Shown one piece after another: positions 18,521 through 26,767 of a stretch of DNA of 57,034 bases (positions within the stretch are counted from its first letter, which is position 1; every line of letters starts with the position of its first letter). Position numbers and translations under genes: made by a program. This stretch comes from Prevotella sp. (GTDB taxonomy: Bacteria; Bacteroidota; Bacteroidia; Bacteroidales; Bacteroidaceae). The notes under the pieces are model-generated. The model had not been told where the DNA came from. It searched no databases and saw nothing but the letters and a program-made list of their open reading frames with translations. The stretch spans positions 1 through 57,034 of the forward strand of contig JAFVFY010000074.1 in the NCBI GenBank assembly GCA_017475265.1, given 5' to 3'.

Positions 18521-18535
18521 GGGAGGTCATATATT

Positions 18536-19783
18536 ATGGATAACTTATCACTTGATACCGTTTGGATGCTATTGGCAGCCATGTTGGTTTTCTGGATGCA
18601 GCCGGGCTTTGCGCTGTGTGAAGCAGGTTTTACGCGTAGTAAGAACACGGTTAACATCCTGATGAAGAACTTTGTCGACTTCATGTTCGGCTCGTTGCTG
18701 TTCTTCTTCCTCGGCTTCGGCTTTATGTTCGGAAGCGAGGGTTCAGGTTTCATCGGCGCACCCAACTGGGGCGACCTGAGTTTCTACAAGGGCGACCTGC
18801 CCGTAGAAGGTTTCCTGATTTTCGAGACCGTCTTCTGTGCCACCTCTGCCACCATCGTCAGCGGTGCGATGGCTGAACGCACGAAGTTCTCGATGTACCT
18901 CATTTATAGTGCGGTGATTTCGCTGCTTATCTACCCCATCGAGGGCCACTGGACGTGGGGTGGCGGCTGGCTCTGCGACGAAACTGCCGACGGCTTTATG
19001 ATGAGCACCTTCGGCGACGTGTTCCACGATTTCGCAGGCTCTGCCATCGTGCATAGTGTAGGTGGTGTACTGGCCCTGGTTGGTGCTATCGCTCTCGGCC
19101 CTCGTCTGGGTAAGTACGGTACGGACGGCAAGAGCCGCGCCATTCCTGGTCACAACCTCATGATAGCTTCTCTGGGTGTGTTCATCCTTTGGTTAGGATG
19201 GTTTGGCTTCAACCCCGGCTCACAGCTGGCTGCCAGTGGTGAGGTGAACCGCGTCGCTATCTCGCATGTGTTCCTGACCACGAACCTTGCCGCTGCCGCT
19301 GGTGGAGTGGCCACGATGTTCCTCACCTATCTGAAATATGGCAAACCGTCGCTCTCTCTGACGCTCAACGGTGTGTTGGCAGGTCTGGTGGGTATCACTG
19401 CTGGTTGTGACCTTGTATCGCCTTTCGGTGCTGTTATCATCGGTTTTGTCTGCGGTATCGTGCTGGTCTATGCCATCGAGTTCATTGACCATAAGCTGCA
19501 TATCGACGACCCCGTGGGTGCTTCTTCAGTACACGGCGTATGTGGTATTCTGGGAACCCTGATGACGGGTCTGCTCTCCACCTCGAACGGTGCTTTCTAC
19601 GGAGGCGGCTGGGGATTCTTCGGTGCTGAGTGCTTCGGCGTCCTCGTCATAGACCTCTGGGCAGCCGCCTGTGGTTTTATTCTGTTCTTCGGAATAAAAT
19701 ATATTCACGGTTTGCGCGTTGATAAACGTATAGAGGAGGAAGGTCTCGACGTTTACGAACATGGAGAACTCTGCTACAACTAA
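18536..19783 (+). CDS. amtB: Ammonium transporter (Amt), second copy, P-II linked
   Basis: A 415-residue Amt channel of a different subtype from amtB1: it begins directly at the first membrane helix (MDNLSLDTVWMLLAAMLVFWMQPGFALCEAG) and has no signal-like extension. Landmarks: AMAERTKFSMYL, YPIEGHWTWGGGW (first pore histidine in GHWTWG), HDFAGSAIVHSVGG, LWLGWFGFNPGS and SSVHGVCGILGTL (second pore histidine). It sits behind glnK, so P-II is its likely direct partner. The 154-bp gap to glnK is filled with palindromic elements. A porin-like gene follows after 76 bp. Confidence 0.9.
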   Translation: MDNLSLDTVWMLLAAMLVFWMQPGFALCEAGFTRSKNTVNILMKNFVDFMFGSLLFFFLGFGFMFGSEGSGFIGAPNWGDLSFYKGDLPVEGFLIFETVFCATSATIVSGAMAERTKFSMYLIYSAVISLLIYPIEGHWTWGGGWLCDETADGFMMSTFGDVFHDFAGSAIVHSVGGVLALVGAIALGPRLGKYGTDGKSRAIPGHNLMIASLGVFILWLGWFGFNPGSQLAASGEVNRVAISHVFLTTNLAAAAGGVATMFLTYLKYGKPSLSLTLNGVLAGLVGITAGCDLVSPFGAVIIGFVCGIVLVYAIEFIDHKLHIDDPVGASSVHGVCGILGTLMTGLLSTSNGAFYGGGWGFFGAECFGVLVIDLWAAACGFILFFGIKYIHGLRVDKRIEEEGLDVYEHGELCYN

Positions 19784-19859
19784 ACTATTGTAAGAAAAAC
19801 GACCACAGATTTATCAGATTACACGGATTCTTTTATAGTTATTTTAAAAATGAAAAGGT

Positions 19860-20558
19860 ATGAAAAAGATTATTGTTTTCGCAATGATGCTGGTTGCCAG
19901 CGCAACAGCCATTGCACAGGATGAGATTGAGACAACCATTAGTGGTGACATCGTAAGTAATTATATCTGGCGTGGCCAGGACTTAGGTAATGTGTCGCTT
20001 CAGCCTACGCTCGGCATAGGGTACAAGGGCCTCTCGCTGACAGCATGGGGCAGCGTAGGACTTTCCGATCCCTCTGACACGAAGGAGTTTGACCTGACAC
20101 TCGCCTATACCATTGGTGGACTGAACATCGGCGTCTGTGACTATTGGTTCGACAACGGGCCGGAACCCCGCTACTTCAAGTACGATGCTCACAGCACCAG
20201 CCATCTGTTCGAGGCCAACATCGGCTATGACTTTGGTTTTGCATCCCTACAGTGGTTTACCAACTTCGCGGGTAATGACGGCATCAACAAGGACGGAAAG
20301 CGGGCATATAGCAGTTACGTAGAGGTAGCTGTCCCATTCAAACTTGCTACAGTCGACTGGGCTGCCACGGCTGGTGTCGTACCCTGGGCCACCACCTCCT
20401 ACGAAACAACGGGTTTCGCCGTAACTAACCTGTCGCTGAAAGCCACGAAAGCCATCAAGGTGACCGACTCGTTCTCGATACCTGTATTCGGAGAGATTGT
20501 CGGCAACCCATGCTCACAGAAAGCCTACCTGGTCTTTGGCTTGACGCTACAGCCCTAA
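19860..20558 (+). CDS. Outer-membrane beta-barrel protein, TorF-type putative porin
   Basis: The product has 232 residues: signal peptide 1-19 (MKKIIVFAMMLVASATAIA|QDE), then alternating strands ending in an aromatic/proline C-terminus (VFGLTLQP). The opening after the signal, ISGDIVSNYIWRGQDLGNVSLQPTLGIGYKGLSLTAWGSVG, is the signature of the TIGR02001/Gcw_chp family (TorF). Lying third after glnK and amtB2 and before a strong terminator, it may let ammonium or another small nitrogen compound through the outer membrane; this is inferred from context only. The start is fixed by the signal peptide and an AAAAGGT site. Confidence 0.75.
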   Translation: MKKIIVFAMMLVASATAIAQDEIETTISGDIVSNYIWRGQDLGNVSLQPTLGIGYKGLSLTAWGSVGLSDPSDTKEFDLTLAYTIGGLNIGVCDYWFDNGPEPRYFKYDAHSTSHLFEANIGYDFGFASLQWFTNFAGNDGINKDGKRAYSSYVEVAVPFKLATVDWAATAGVVPWATTSYETTGFAVTNLSLKATKAIKVTDSFSIPVFGEIVGNPCSQKAYLVFGLTLQP

Positions 20559-20570
20559 TCTTTCCAAGTA

Positions 20571-20612
20571 AAATGCCTCCCTCTGTCTCGATAGCAGAGG
20601 GAGGATTTTGTT
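20571..20612 (+). terminator. Terminator of glnK-amtB2-porin
   Basis: A GC-rich stem (CCTC..CTCTG paired with CAGAGGGAGG, loop TCTCGATAG) followed by ATTTTGTTTTT, 15-20 bp after the porin stop. Confidence 0.75.
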
Positions 20613-20615
20613 TTT

Positions 20616-20644
20616 GTGTCCGATAACAGTTTGCAACGAAATGA
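20616..20644 (+). promoter_or_regulatory. Conserved upstream string of glnN
   Basis: Same 29 bases as 17801-17829 apart from one base (TTGC instead of TTGT). Confidence 0.6.
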
Positions 20645-20719
20645 GAGGTTTTACATACAAAGTGATAGCAAATTGAAAAAGAAAATACCTAGATAGCTTA
20701 CAAAATGTCAGTTAATGAA

Positions 20720-20742
20720 GTTTTTAACAAACAAAAAGTAAG
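20720..20742 (+). promoter_or_regulatory. Nitrogen-regulon motif upstream of glnN
   Basis: GTTTTTAACAAACAAAAAG + TAAG, ending 31 bp before the -7 box as at amtB1 and glnK. Confidence 0.65.
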
Positions 20743-20753
20743 AATAATACTAG

Positions 20754-20780
20754 TTTTTCTGACAAATAGTTGTACCTTTG
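20754..20780 (+). promoter_or_regulatory. glnN promoter
   Basis: Perfect TACCTTTG (20773-20780) with only a T-rich stretch (TTTTTCTGAC) at the -33 position, again hinting at activation from the upstream motif. Confidence 0.6.
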
Positions 20781-20826
20781 CAACCGAATTAAGCAAATAG
20801 TCATTATTAATTAAATATGTAACATT

Positions 20827-23040
20827 ATGGAAGCATTAAGATTTCAGGTTGTCGGCGAGGCATTCAAGAAGAAGCCGCTCGACGTAAAAGCACCAAGTGA
20901 GAGACCTTACGAGTATTTTGGTAAGAAGGTCTTCAATCGTGAGAAGATGTACAAGTATCTTCCGAAGCAGGTTTATGAGAAGATGATTGACGTCATCGAC
21001 AATGGCGCCCGTCTGGATCGTGAAATTGCCGACGCTGTGGCTGCCGGCATGAAGCAGTGGGCCGTTGAGAATGGTGTCACGCACTATACACACTGGTTCC
21101 AGCCGCTGACGGAGGGAACCGCCGAGAAGCACGACTCGTTCATCGAGCACGACGGCAAGGGCGGTATGGTAGAGGAGTTCACGGGCAAGCTGCTCGTCCA
21201 GCAGGAACCTGACGCAAGTTCCTTCCCCTCTGGCGGTATCCGCTCAACCTTCGAGGCTCGTGGCTATTCGGCATGGGACCCCACGTCGCCCGTGTTCATC
21301 ATCGACGATACACTCTGCATCCCCACCGTATTTATATCATATAGCGGTGAGGCGCTCGACTACAAGGCTCCGCTGCTGCGTGCCCTTCATGCCGTCAACG
21401 TGGCTGCTACGGAAGTATGCCACTACTTCGACCCCGCCGTCAAAAAGGTGACATCAAACCTCGGTTGGGAGCAGGAATACTTCCTCGTAGACGAGGGATT
21501 GTATGCCGCCCGTCCTGACCTGCTGCTGACTGGCCGCACGCTGATGGGTCACGACTCTGCCAAAAACCAGCAGATGGACGACCACTACTTCGGCTCCATC
21601 CCCGAGCGTGTCGCCGCCTTCATGCGCGACCTGGAGATTCAGGCCTTAGAGCTGGGCGTTCCTTGTAAGACGCGCCACAACGAGGTGGCTCCCAACCAGT
21701 TTGAGTTGGCTCCTATCTTCGAGGAGACGAACCTCGCCGTTGACCACAACATGATGCTGATGTCGCTGATGAAGAAGGTGGCCCGCAAGCACGGTTTCCG
21801 TGTGCTGCTCCACGAAAAGCCCTTTGCCGGCATCAACGGTAGCGGTAAGCATAACAACTGGTCGCTCTCCACAGACAACGGCATCCTGCTGCACGCTCCT
21901 GGCAAGACGCCTGAGCAGAACCTGCGCTTCGCCACCTTCATCGTAGAGACGTTGATGGGTGTCTACAAGCACAACGGTCTGCTGAAGGCCTCGATTATGA
22001 GTGCCACCAACGCCCACCGTCTGGGTGCCAACGAGGCTCCTCCTGCCATCGTCAGCTCATTCCTCGGCAAGCAGGTAAGCGAACTGCTCGACCACATCGA
22101 GATGGCCGACAAGGACTTCCTGGCCATGACTGGCAAGCAGGGGCTGAAGATGGACATTCCCGAGATTCCAGAACTGCTCATCGACAATACCGACCGTAAC
22201 CGCACCTCGCCCTTCGCCTTCACCGGCAACCGCTTTGAGTTCCGTGCCGTAGGTTCTGAGGCCAACTGCGCATCGGCCATGATTGCCCTGAACAGCGCCG
22301 TAGCCGAGGCCCTTGTTGACTTCAAGAAGCGTGTGGATGCCAGGATTCCTGAGTTCGAGAAGAAGCTGGCTGGTACCGAGCACAGCGCCAAGTTCCACGC
22401 CATCATCGATGTGCTGCGTGAGGACATCAAGACCTGTAAGCCCATCCGCTTCGACGGCAACGGCTACTCTGACGAGTGGGTCGCAGAGGCTGCAAAGCGC
22501 GGACTCGACGTTGAGAAGAGCTGCCCGAAGATTTTTGAGCGTTACCTCGACCCAGAGAGCATCCAGATGTTCGAGAGCCTGGGTGTGATGACGAAGAAAG
22601 AACTGAAGGCCCGCAACGAGGTGAAGTGGGAGACCTACACGAAGAAGATTCAGATTGAGGCCCGCGTACTGGGTGACCTCTCGATGAACCACATCATCCC
22701 CGTCGCCACCCGCTACCAGACGGCTCTGCTGAAGAATGTGGACAGCGTCTCAACGGTGTTCCCCGTCGACAAGGCCGAGAAGCTCAATGCCCGTAACCTC
22801 AAGATTATCGAGGAGATAGCTGAGCGTACCTCTGCCATCGAGAAAGGTGTAGAGGAATTGGTCAACGCCCGCAAGCTTGCCAACAAGATTACCGACGAGC
22901 ACGAGAAGGCCATCGCCTACCACGACAAGGTGGAGCCGAAACTCGATGCCATCCGTTACCAGATAGACAAGCTGGAGCTCATCGTCGATGATGCCCTCTG
23001 GCCTCTGCCAAAATACCGTGAGCTGCTATTCATAAGATAG
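20827..23040 (+). CDS. glnN: Glutamine synthetase type III
   Basis: GSIII joins ammonia to glutamate with ATP. The 737-residue length and the start MEALRFQVVGEAFKKKPLDVKAPSERPYEYFGKKVFN are typical of the Bacteroidota/cyanobacterial GSIII class, which is nearly twice the size of GSI. Visible: FPSGGIRSTFEARGYSAWDP, the metal and glutamate sites in WEQEYFLVD and CKTRHNEVAPNQFELAPIFEE, ATP/substrate loop GSGKHNNWS, and NRTSPFAFTGNRFEFRAVGS with the catalytic arginines. A helical C-terminal domain (about 560-700) is characteristic. Single-gene transcript with its own promoter and terminator and the shared nitrogen motif. Confidence 0.95.
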   Translation: MEALRFQVVGEAFKKKPLDVKAPSERPYEYFGKKVFNREKMYKYLPKQVYEKMIDVIDNGARLDREIADAVAAGMKQWAVENGVTHYTHWFQPLTEGTAEKHDSFIEHDGKGGMVEEFTGKLLVQQEPDASSFPSGGIRSTFEARGYSAWDPTSPVFIIDDTLCIPTVFISYSGEALDYKAPLLRALHAVNVAATEVCHYFDPAVKKVTSNLGWEQEYFLVDEGLYAARPDLLLTGRTLMGHDSAKNQQMDDHYFGSIPERVAAFMRDLEIQALELGVPCKTRHNEVAPNQFELAPIFEETNLAVDHNMMLMSLMKKVARKHGFRVLLHEKPFAGINGSGKHNNWSLSTDNGILLHAPGKTPEQNLRFATFIVETLMGVYKHNGLLKASIMSATNAHRLGANEAPPAIVSSFLGKQVSELLDHIEMADKDFLAMTGKQGLKMDIPEIPELLIDNTDRNRTSPFAFTGNRFEFRAVGSEANCASAMIALNSAVAEALVDFKKRVDARIPEFEKKLAGTEHSAKFHAIIDVLREDIKTCKPIRFDGNGYSDEWVAEAAKRGLDVEKSCPKIFERYLDPESIQMFESLGVMTKKELKARNEVKWETYTKKIQIEARVLGDLSMNHIIPVATRYQTALLKNVDSVSTVFPVDKAEKLNARNLKIIEEIAERTSAIEKGVEELVNARKLANKITDEHEKAIAYHDKVEPKLDAIRYQIDKLELIVDDALWPLPKYRELLFIR

Positions 23041-23062
23041 TAGAAAGTATCTAGGTTTTGAA

Positions 23063-23104
23063 GGGGGAACCCGACGCTGTGACAGCATCGGGCCCCTATT
23101 TCTT
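23063..23104 (+). terminator. glnN terminator
   Basis: GGGG..CCCGACGCTG-tga-CAGCATCGGGCCCC stem (one mismatch) followed by TATTTCTTTG, 23 bp after the glnN stop. Confidence 0.75.
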
Positions 23105-23149
23105 TGTCATAAAGACCGCTAATTACTGTTAAATATTTGCTGTTTTCCA

Positions 23150-23179
23150 TTGCCGTTTCAAAAATTGACTATATCTTTG
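23150..23179 (+). promoter_or_regulatory. Promoter of the SPFH operon
   Basis: TATCTTTG at 23172-23179 with a partial -33 box TTGC at 23150-23153. Confidence 0.5.
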
Positions 23180-23232
23180 CAATATCATTTTGATATCAAC
23201 TTAAAACATTAACAATTAAAAAACGTAGAACG

Positions 23233-24198
23233 ATGGAGAATCAAGAGTTCAATTTCAGGGGTTCAGTATTCAATGGCTTCATGATGCTGTTTGTAAATTT
23301 CTTAGTACTGGTTTCGTCAATAGTGGGAATCGTGTATGGCATCATCCTGCTCGATTCTGGCGTCGGCGCTTTGGGCGGCTGGCTGCTGGGTGGTAGCTTC
23401 CTGCTGCTCATCATCAATATAATCATGTGGTGCGGACTGATGCAGCTGGAGCCCAACGAGGCACGTGTAACCACTTGGTTTGGTAAGTACAGCGGAACTT
23501 TCACCAAGACGGGTTTCTACTGGATTAACCCTTTCTATAGCACTAAAAAGGTGTCGTTGCGTGCGCGCAACCTCGATGCCGAGCCTATCAAGGTGAACGA
23601 CAAGACGGGCAACCCCGTGATGATTGGCCTGGTGCTGGTTTGGAAACTGAAGGACACCTACAAGGCCCTGTTCGAGGTTGACACCCAGACGATGGCCTCT
23701 GCCCCCAACGCCGTCGGCTCTGACACCAAGGGGCTGATGAAGGCTTTGGAGAGTTTCGTCCGTGTGCAGAGCGATGCGGCCCTTCGTCAGGTAGCCGGAC
23801 AATATGCCTACGACGACGAAGACAATAAGAACGACGAGCTCACCCTGCGCTCGAGTGCCGATGAGATTAACCAGCAGCTCGAGGAGAAGCTCGACGAGCG
23901 CCTGGCCCTTGCAGGTATTGAGGTGGTAGAGGCTCGTATCAACTATCTGGCCTACGCACCCGAGATTGCTGCTGTGATGCTGCGCCGCCAGCAGGCTTCC
24001 GCCATCATCACGGCTCGTGAGAAGATTGTGGAAGGTGCCGTGTCGATGGTGAAGATGGCACTCGACAAGCTTTCGAGTGAGCAAATCGTAGAACTCGACG
24101 ACGACAAAAAGGCCGCTATGGTGAGCAACCTGCTCGTCGTGCTCTGCGGCGATGACAGCGCTCAGCCAGTTGTAAACACAGGAACTCTGAATCATTAA
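23233..24198 (+). CDS. SPFH (band 7) domain membrane protein
   Basis: The product has 321 residues. Two hydrophobic segments (about 13-36 and 39-58) anchor the N-terminus, and [60 protein letters not shown] is the classic opening of an SPFH domain. A helical stretch follows ([56 protein letters not shown]) as in stomatins, which build ring-like membrane scaffolds. It is not dedicated to nitrogen metabolism as far as is known. It leads an operon with a DUF4177-like peptide (13 bp later) and a ribbon-helix-helix protein, an arrangement I recall from other Bacteroidales. Confidence 0.85.
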   Translation: MENQEFNFRGSVFNGFMMLFVNFLVLVSSIVGIVYGIILLDSGVGALGGWLLGGSFLLLIINIIMWCGLMQLEPNEARVTTWFGKYSGTFTKTGFYWINPFYSTKKVSLRARNLDAEPIKVNDKTGNPVMIGLVLVWKLKDTYKALFEVDTQTMASAPNAVGSDTKGLMKALESFVRVQSDAALRQVAGQYAYDDEDNKNDELTLRSSADEINQQLEEKLDERLALAGIEVVEARINYLAYAPEIAAVMLRRQQASAIITAREKIVEGAVSMVKMALDKLSSEQIVELDDDKKAAMVSNLLVVLCGDDSAQPVVNTGTLNH

Positions 24199-24211
24199 AA
24201 CATTGATAGTT

Positions 24212-24349
24212 ATGAAAAGGTACGAATATAAAACCATGTCGGCGTTATTCCATAGGGAGCGGAAGCTCAACCAATGGGGCTATGAAGGCTGGGAGCTTGT
24301 TTCCGTGGATAGTGGAACCATGTATTTGAAACGTGAAATCAACGATTGA
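24212..24349 (+). CDS. Small DUF4177-like protein
   Basis: A 45-residue protein: MKRYEYKTMSALFHRERKLN, then QWGYEGWELVSVDSGTMYLKREIND. The YEYKT opening, the LNxxGxEGWELVSV core and the final strand YLKRE are the DUF4177 pattern, a tiny beta-sheet protein of unknown function. It starts after a GAAAAGG-like site 13 bp behind the SPFH gene, and its TGA overlaps the ATG of the next gene (ATGA at 24346-24352 region). Translational coupling of all three is likely. Confidence 0.75.
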   Translation: MKRYEYKTMSALFHRERKLNQWGYEGWELVSVDSGTMYLKREIND

Positions 24350-24519
24350 TGGCAAAGAAGGAGACAAAGAACTTCATCCTTCGCGTTGACGCTGAGACCA
24401 TGAACGCGATAGAGGCCTGGGCTGCGGACGAGTTCCGCAGCACCAACGGCCAGCTTCAGTGGATTATCACCGAGGCACTCCGCAAAGCCAAGCGTCTGCC
24501 AAAGCACAACTCTATTTAA
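24349..24519 (+). CDS. Arc-type ribbon-helix-helix DNA-binding protein
   Basis: This 56-residue protein begins MAKKETKNFILRVDAETMNA and continues IEAWAADEFRSTNGQLQWIITEALRKAKRLP. The pattern is beta strand (FILRVD), helix, NGQLQW turn, helix (ITEALRKA): an Arc/MetJ-type fold that binds DNA as a dimer. The start codon overlaps the stop of the DUF4177-like gene. It may regulate its own operon; its target is not visible. Commonly annotated 'Arc family DNA-binding protein' in Bacteroides next to SPFH genes. Confidence 0.75.
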   Translation: MAKKETKNFILRVDAETMNAIEAWAADEFRSTNGQLQWIITEALRKAKRLPKHNSI

Positions 24520-24521
24520 CC

Positions 24522-24700
24522 TACATTATTCACAGCAATATGGATAAACAACGGATTAAAACTGATTTCACGGATTTTCACGGATTACTTATTATCTCCC
24601 CATCGAATCTGGAAGAAATCTGTGAAATCAATTATAATCAGTATAATCCGTGTAATCCGTAAAATCCGTTGTTGAAAAAAGTATGAATAATCCAAGTTAG
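24522..24700 (+). repeat. AACAACGGATT palindromic repeat, copy 2
   Basis: Second copy of the element at 14165-14342, in the same orientation, with ends AACAACGGATT (24547-24557) and AATCCGTTGTT (24663-24673). It fills the gap before the D,D-carboxypeptidase start codon, as copy 1 fills the gap before pyrG. Confidence 0.7.
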
Positions 24701-24705
24701 CAATA

Positions 24706-25632
24706 ATGAAACACTCTTCCCGATTCATTGCCCTATTGCTGATGACCCTTGTCGCGTCCTGTAGCTTTTGCATGGGGCCAGAGGGCGAAGTGCGCAGCGA
24801 GGAGGAGATAAGGCTTGAGCGGGCTTGTCACATTGACAGCACGACGCTTTTGCCCGATTCCGTCTGGTATAGGGACAGCCTGGGCAAGCTGTCGGCTGAA
24901 GCCTGGATTCTCGTTGAGGACAGCACCGGCTTTCTCCTCAGCGCGAAGAATGACAATAAGCGCATGTTCATGGCCAGCCTCACGAAGATGATGACCTGTC
25001 TGCTGGCTCTGGAGAATGGCAACATGGGCGATACCGTCGTGATAACCCAAGACGTTTTCCTTACGAAAGACTCCCGGGTGCGACCTGGTGACAGCTATCT
25101 CTTGGACAACCTGATTCGTGAGATGATGCTTCAGAGCGACAATAATGCCGCCACCGCCTTGGCAAAGCACATCGCTGGAAGCACGGAGTCGTTCTGCGAA
25201 ATGATGAACGCCAAGGCTGCCTATCTGGGTATGGACAGCACGCACTTCGCCAACGCCAACGGCATGCCCATCGACAGCAACTACAGTTCGGCTCGCGACC
25301 TCGTCGTGCTCTCCAGGTATTGCATGGCCGACTCCGTGTTTGCCAGTATTGCGGGCACACCCTTCATGGACATCCCGCTGGCCGACGGTCGCCATCTGCC
25401 TTGCGAGAACACCAACCTGCTGCTGCAGCAATACGAGGGTTGCATTGGTGTGAAGACAGGCTACACCCGTCAGGCCGGTTCCTGTCTGGCTTCAGCAGCA
25501 GAACGCAATGGCACACGCCTCTTCCTGATACTCCTGAACAGCAGGAGCCGCTCCTCGCGCTTCACGGAGTCGGCAGCCCTCCTCGACTACGGCTTTCGTG
25601 TATTACAAGAAGAACACTTGCCAGAACGCTAA
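24706..25632 (+). CDS. D-alanyl-D-alanine carboxypeptidase (S11 family) lipoprotein
   Basis: A 308-residue serine hydrolase that trims the terminal D-Ala of peptidoglycan stem peptides. All three penicillin-binding motifs are present: S91-L-T-K94 (SxxK), S144-D-N146 (SxN) and K250-T-G (KTG). The N-terminus is lipoprotein-like (LLMTLVASC, Cys19), so it is probably held in the membrane facing the periplasm. It lacks the C-terminal beta-rich domain of E. coli DacA. It is the last gene before inverted repeat B. Confidence 0.88.
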   Translation: MKHSSRFIALLLMTLVASCSFCMGPEGEVRSEEEIRLERACHIDSTTLLPDSVWYRDSLGKLSAEAWILVEDSTGFLLSAKNDNKRMFMASLTKMMTCLLALENGNMGDTVVITQDVFLTKDSRVRPGDSYLLDNLIREMMLQSDNNAATALAKHIAGSTESFCEMMNAKAAYLGMDSTHFANANGMPIDSNYSSARDLVVLSRYCMADSVFASIAGTPFMDIPLADGRHLPCENTNLLLQQYEGCIGVKTGYTRQAGSCLASAAERNGTRLFLILLNSRSRSSRFTESAALLDYGFRVLQEEHLPER

Positions 25633-25734
25633 ACTACACATTTCAGTTTTACCATTCCAGAGAAAGCCGATTAGATTCTTAAGTTGCGAATTGCCACAAA
25701 TTAAACACAAATTATTCAAAAACTCGTTTGTGCA

Positions 25735-26206
25735 ATTTTTCCCACGGACTTTTTTTGATTTCTCTATACATTCCTACATTTTTCTCATAACTCACATGGA
25801 TACAGATTGTTAGTTTATGTATAGACCATACATTTTATGGTACCACTATACATAGACAGTAAACGGACTTTTCCAACGAACATAACGTAGGAATGTAGTA
25901 ACAATAACCGACCTTTGTTTCAGTTTCCACCGTGGAAACTGTTTGTTTCTCCCGTGGAAACAATTTGTTTCCACGGGAGAAACAAACGGAAACAAGCTGA
26001 TTATCCGATACTTAAATACGTTATTGTGGTCAATATCCTACGTCCTTTCTTAATGAATGTATAGAGCTCATCAAAAATGTAGGCTCTATACATGGTCTAA
26101 ATGATTTATACTTAGATAATTATATTAAAAATGTAGGAATGTATAGTGTTTTCAAAAACTATTCTCCATAAAAAAATGTATACCGCCAATGTAAGGGTTG
26201 GCACTT
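25735..26206 (-). repeat. Large palindromic non-coding repeat, copy B
   Basis: Inverted copy of 5729-6207. The core is 25764-26146 with perfect 20-bp inverted ends CTATACATTCCTACATTTTT. The central hairpin is built from GTTTCTCCCGTGGAAAC and complement, and one half unit shorter than in copy A. It follows a T-rich string (GGACTTTTTTTGATTT) like the one after the gltD terminator at copy A, so the element may carry or prefer a terminator. The flanks diverge beyond the CCAACCCTTAC end. Confidence 0.75.
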
Positions 26207-26320
26207 CGTTCCCACCAAATTATCCTTGACTTTTCTTTGCAATTTCCCGAATATTTCGTAATCTTGCACCCGCAGACCATCCCACGGTGTAGGGGCAGGC
26301 CCCGTGCCAGCCCGTAACAG

Positions 26321-26452
26321 CTAAGACTCATAAATCATCTGTTTGTCTCTTTCCACATTATAATAATACATAGTGTGTGGTCCTTTGTACCAGTCTGCCT
26401 TGGAATAGGTGTGTATACTAAAATACTGCCAGAGGTCGAAGCCTCGCTCCAT
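26321..26452 (-). CDS. Possible 43-residue protein
   Basis: ATG at 26452-26450, TAG at 26323-26321. The product, MERGFDLWQYFSIHTYSKAD then WYKGPHTMYYYNVERDKQMIYES, is rich in aromatic residues and reads like protein. A promoter-like TAACTTTG lies ~65 bp upstream. I do not recognise it. It may be the 3' end of a decayed gene, since sense continues poorly upstream. Confidence 0.35.
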   Translation of the reverse strand: MERGFDLWQYFSIHTYSKADWYKGPHTMYYYNVERDKQMIYES

Positions 26453-26517
26453 GATGGGGTATGCTTATATTGTCGATTACCTGAGACTTTTCCATATTCG
26501 TATGTCCTAATTCGTTG

Positions 26518-26525
26518 CAAAGTTA
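26518..26525 (-). promoter_or_regulatory. Promoter -7 box facing left
   Basis: Minus strand TAACTTTGCAACG. The -33 position has only CTTG at about 17 bp. It would drive the 43-residue ORF or its remains. Confidence 0.4.
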
Positions 26526-26642
26526 CAAATAATTTCGTAGAGCAAGCACTTTCTCTCGTTTTTTATAGTTTATTGAAGAAATAGGATAAACAACTAATCA
26601 CTGGGGACGATTCCCCTCGATTTTTCCTCCCAATCACTTTCA

Positions 26643-26681
26643 TCCCTGGCTCCACTCGTTTGGAGCCAGGGACGTTTTTTT
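26643..26681 (+). terminator. Strong hairpin with T run
   Basis: TCCCTGGCTCCA-loop-TGGAGCCAGGGA (12-bp perfect stem) then CG and seven T. No plus-strand gene lies close upstream, so it may insulate the ATPase gene from readthrough. Confidence 0.65.
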
Positions 26682-26699
26682 ACTTTCGAAAGTAAAAAA
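26676..26699. promoter_or_regulatory. Palindrome ahead of the ATPase promoter
   Basis: Perfect palindrome around TTTACTTTCGAAAGTAAA, just 12 bp before the -33 box. It looks like an operator for a dimeric regulator; the poly-T part overlaps the hairpin terminator. Confidence 0.45.
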
Positions 26700-26710
26700 T
26701 CATCCTAAAA

Positions 26711-26742
26711 TTTGTTTCTCTAAAGTAAAATTGGTAACTTTG
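26711..26742 (+). promoter_or_regulatory. Promoter of the ATPase gene
   Basis: TTTG (26711-26714), 20-bp spacer, TAACTTTG (26735-26742). The ATG is 26 bp further on. Confidence 0.65.
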
Positions 26743-26767
26743 CAGCGCGTTTTACATTGATACTGAA

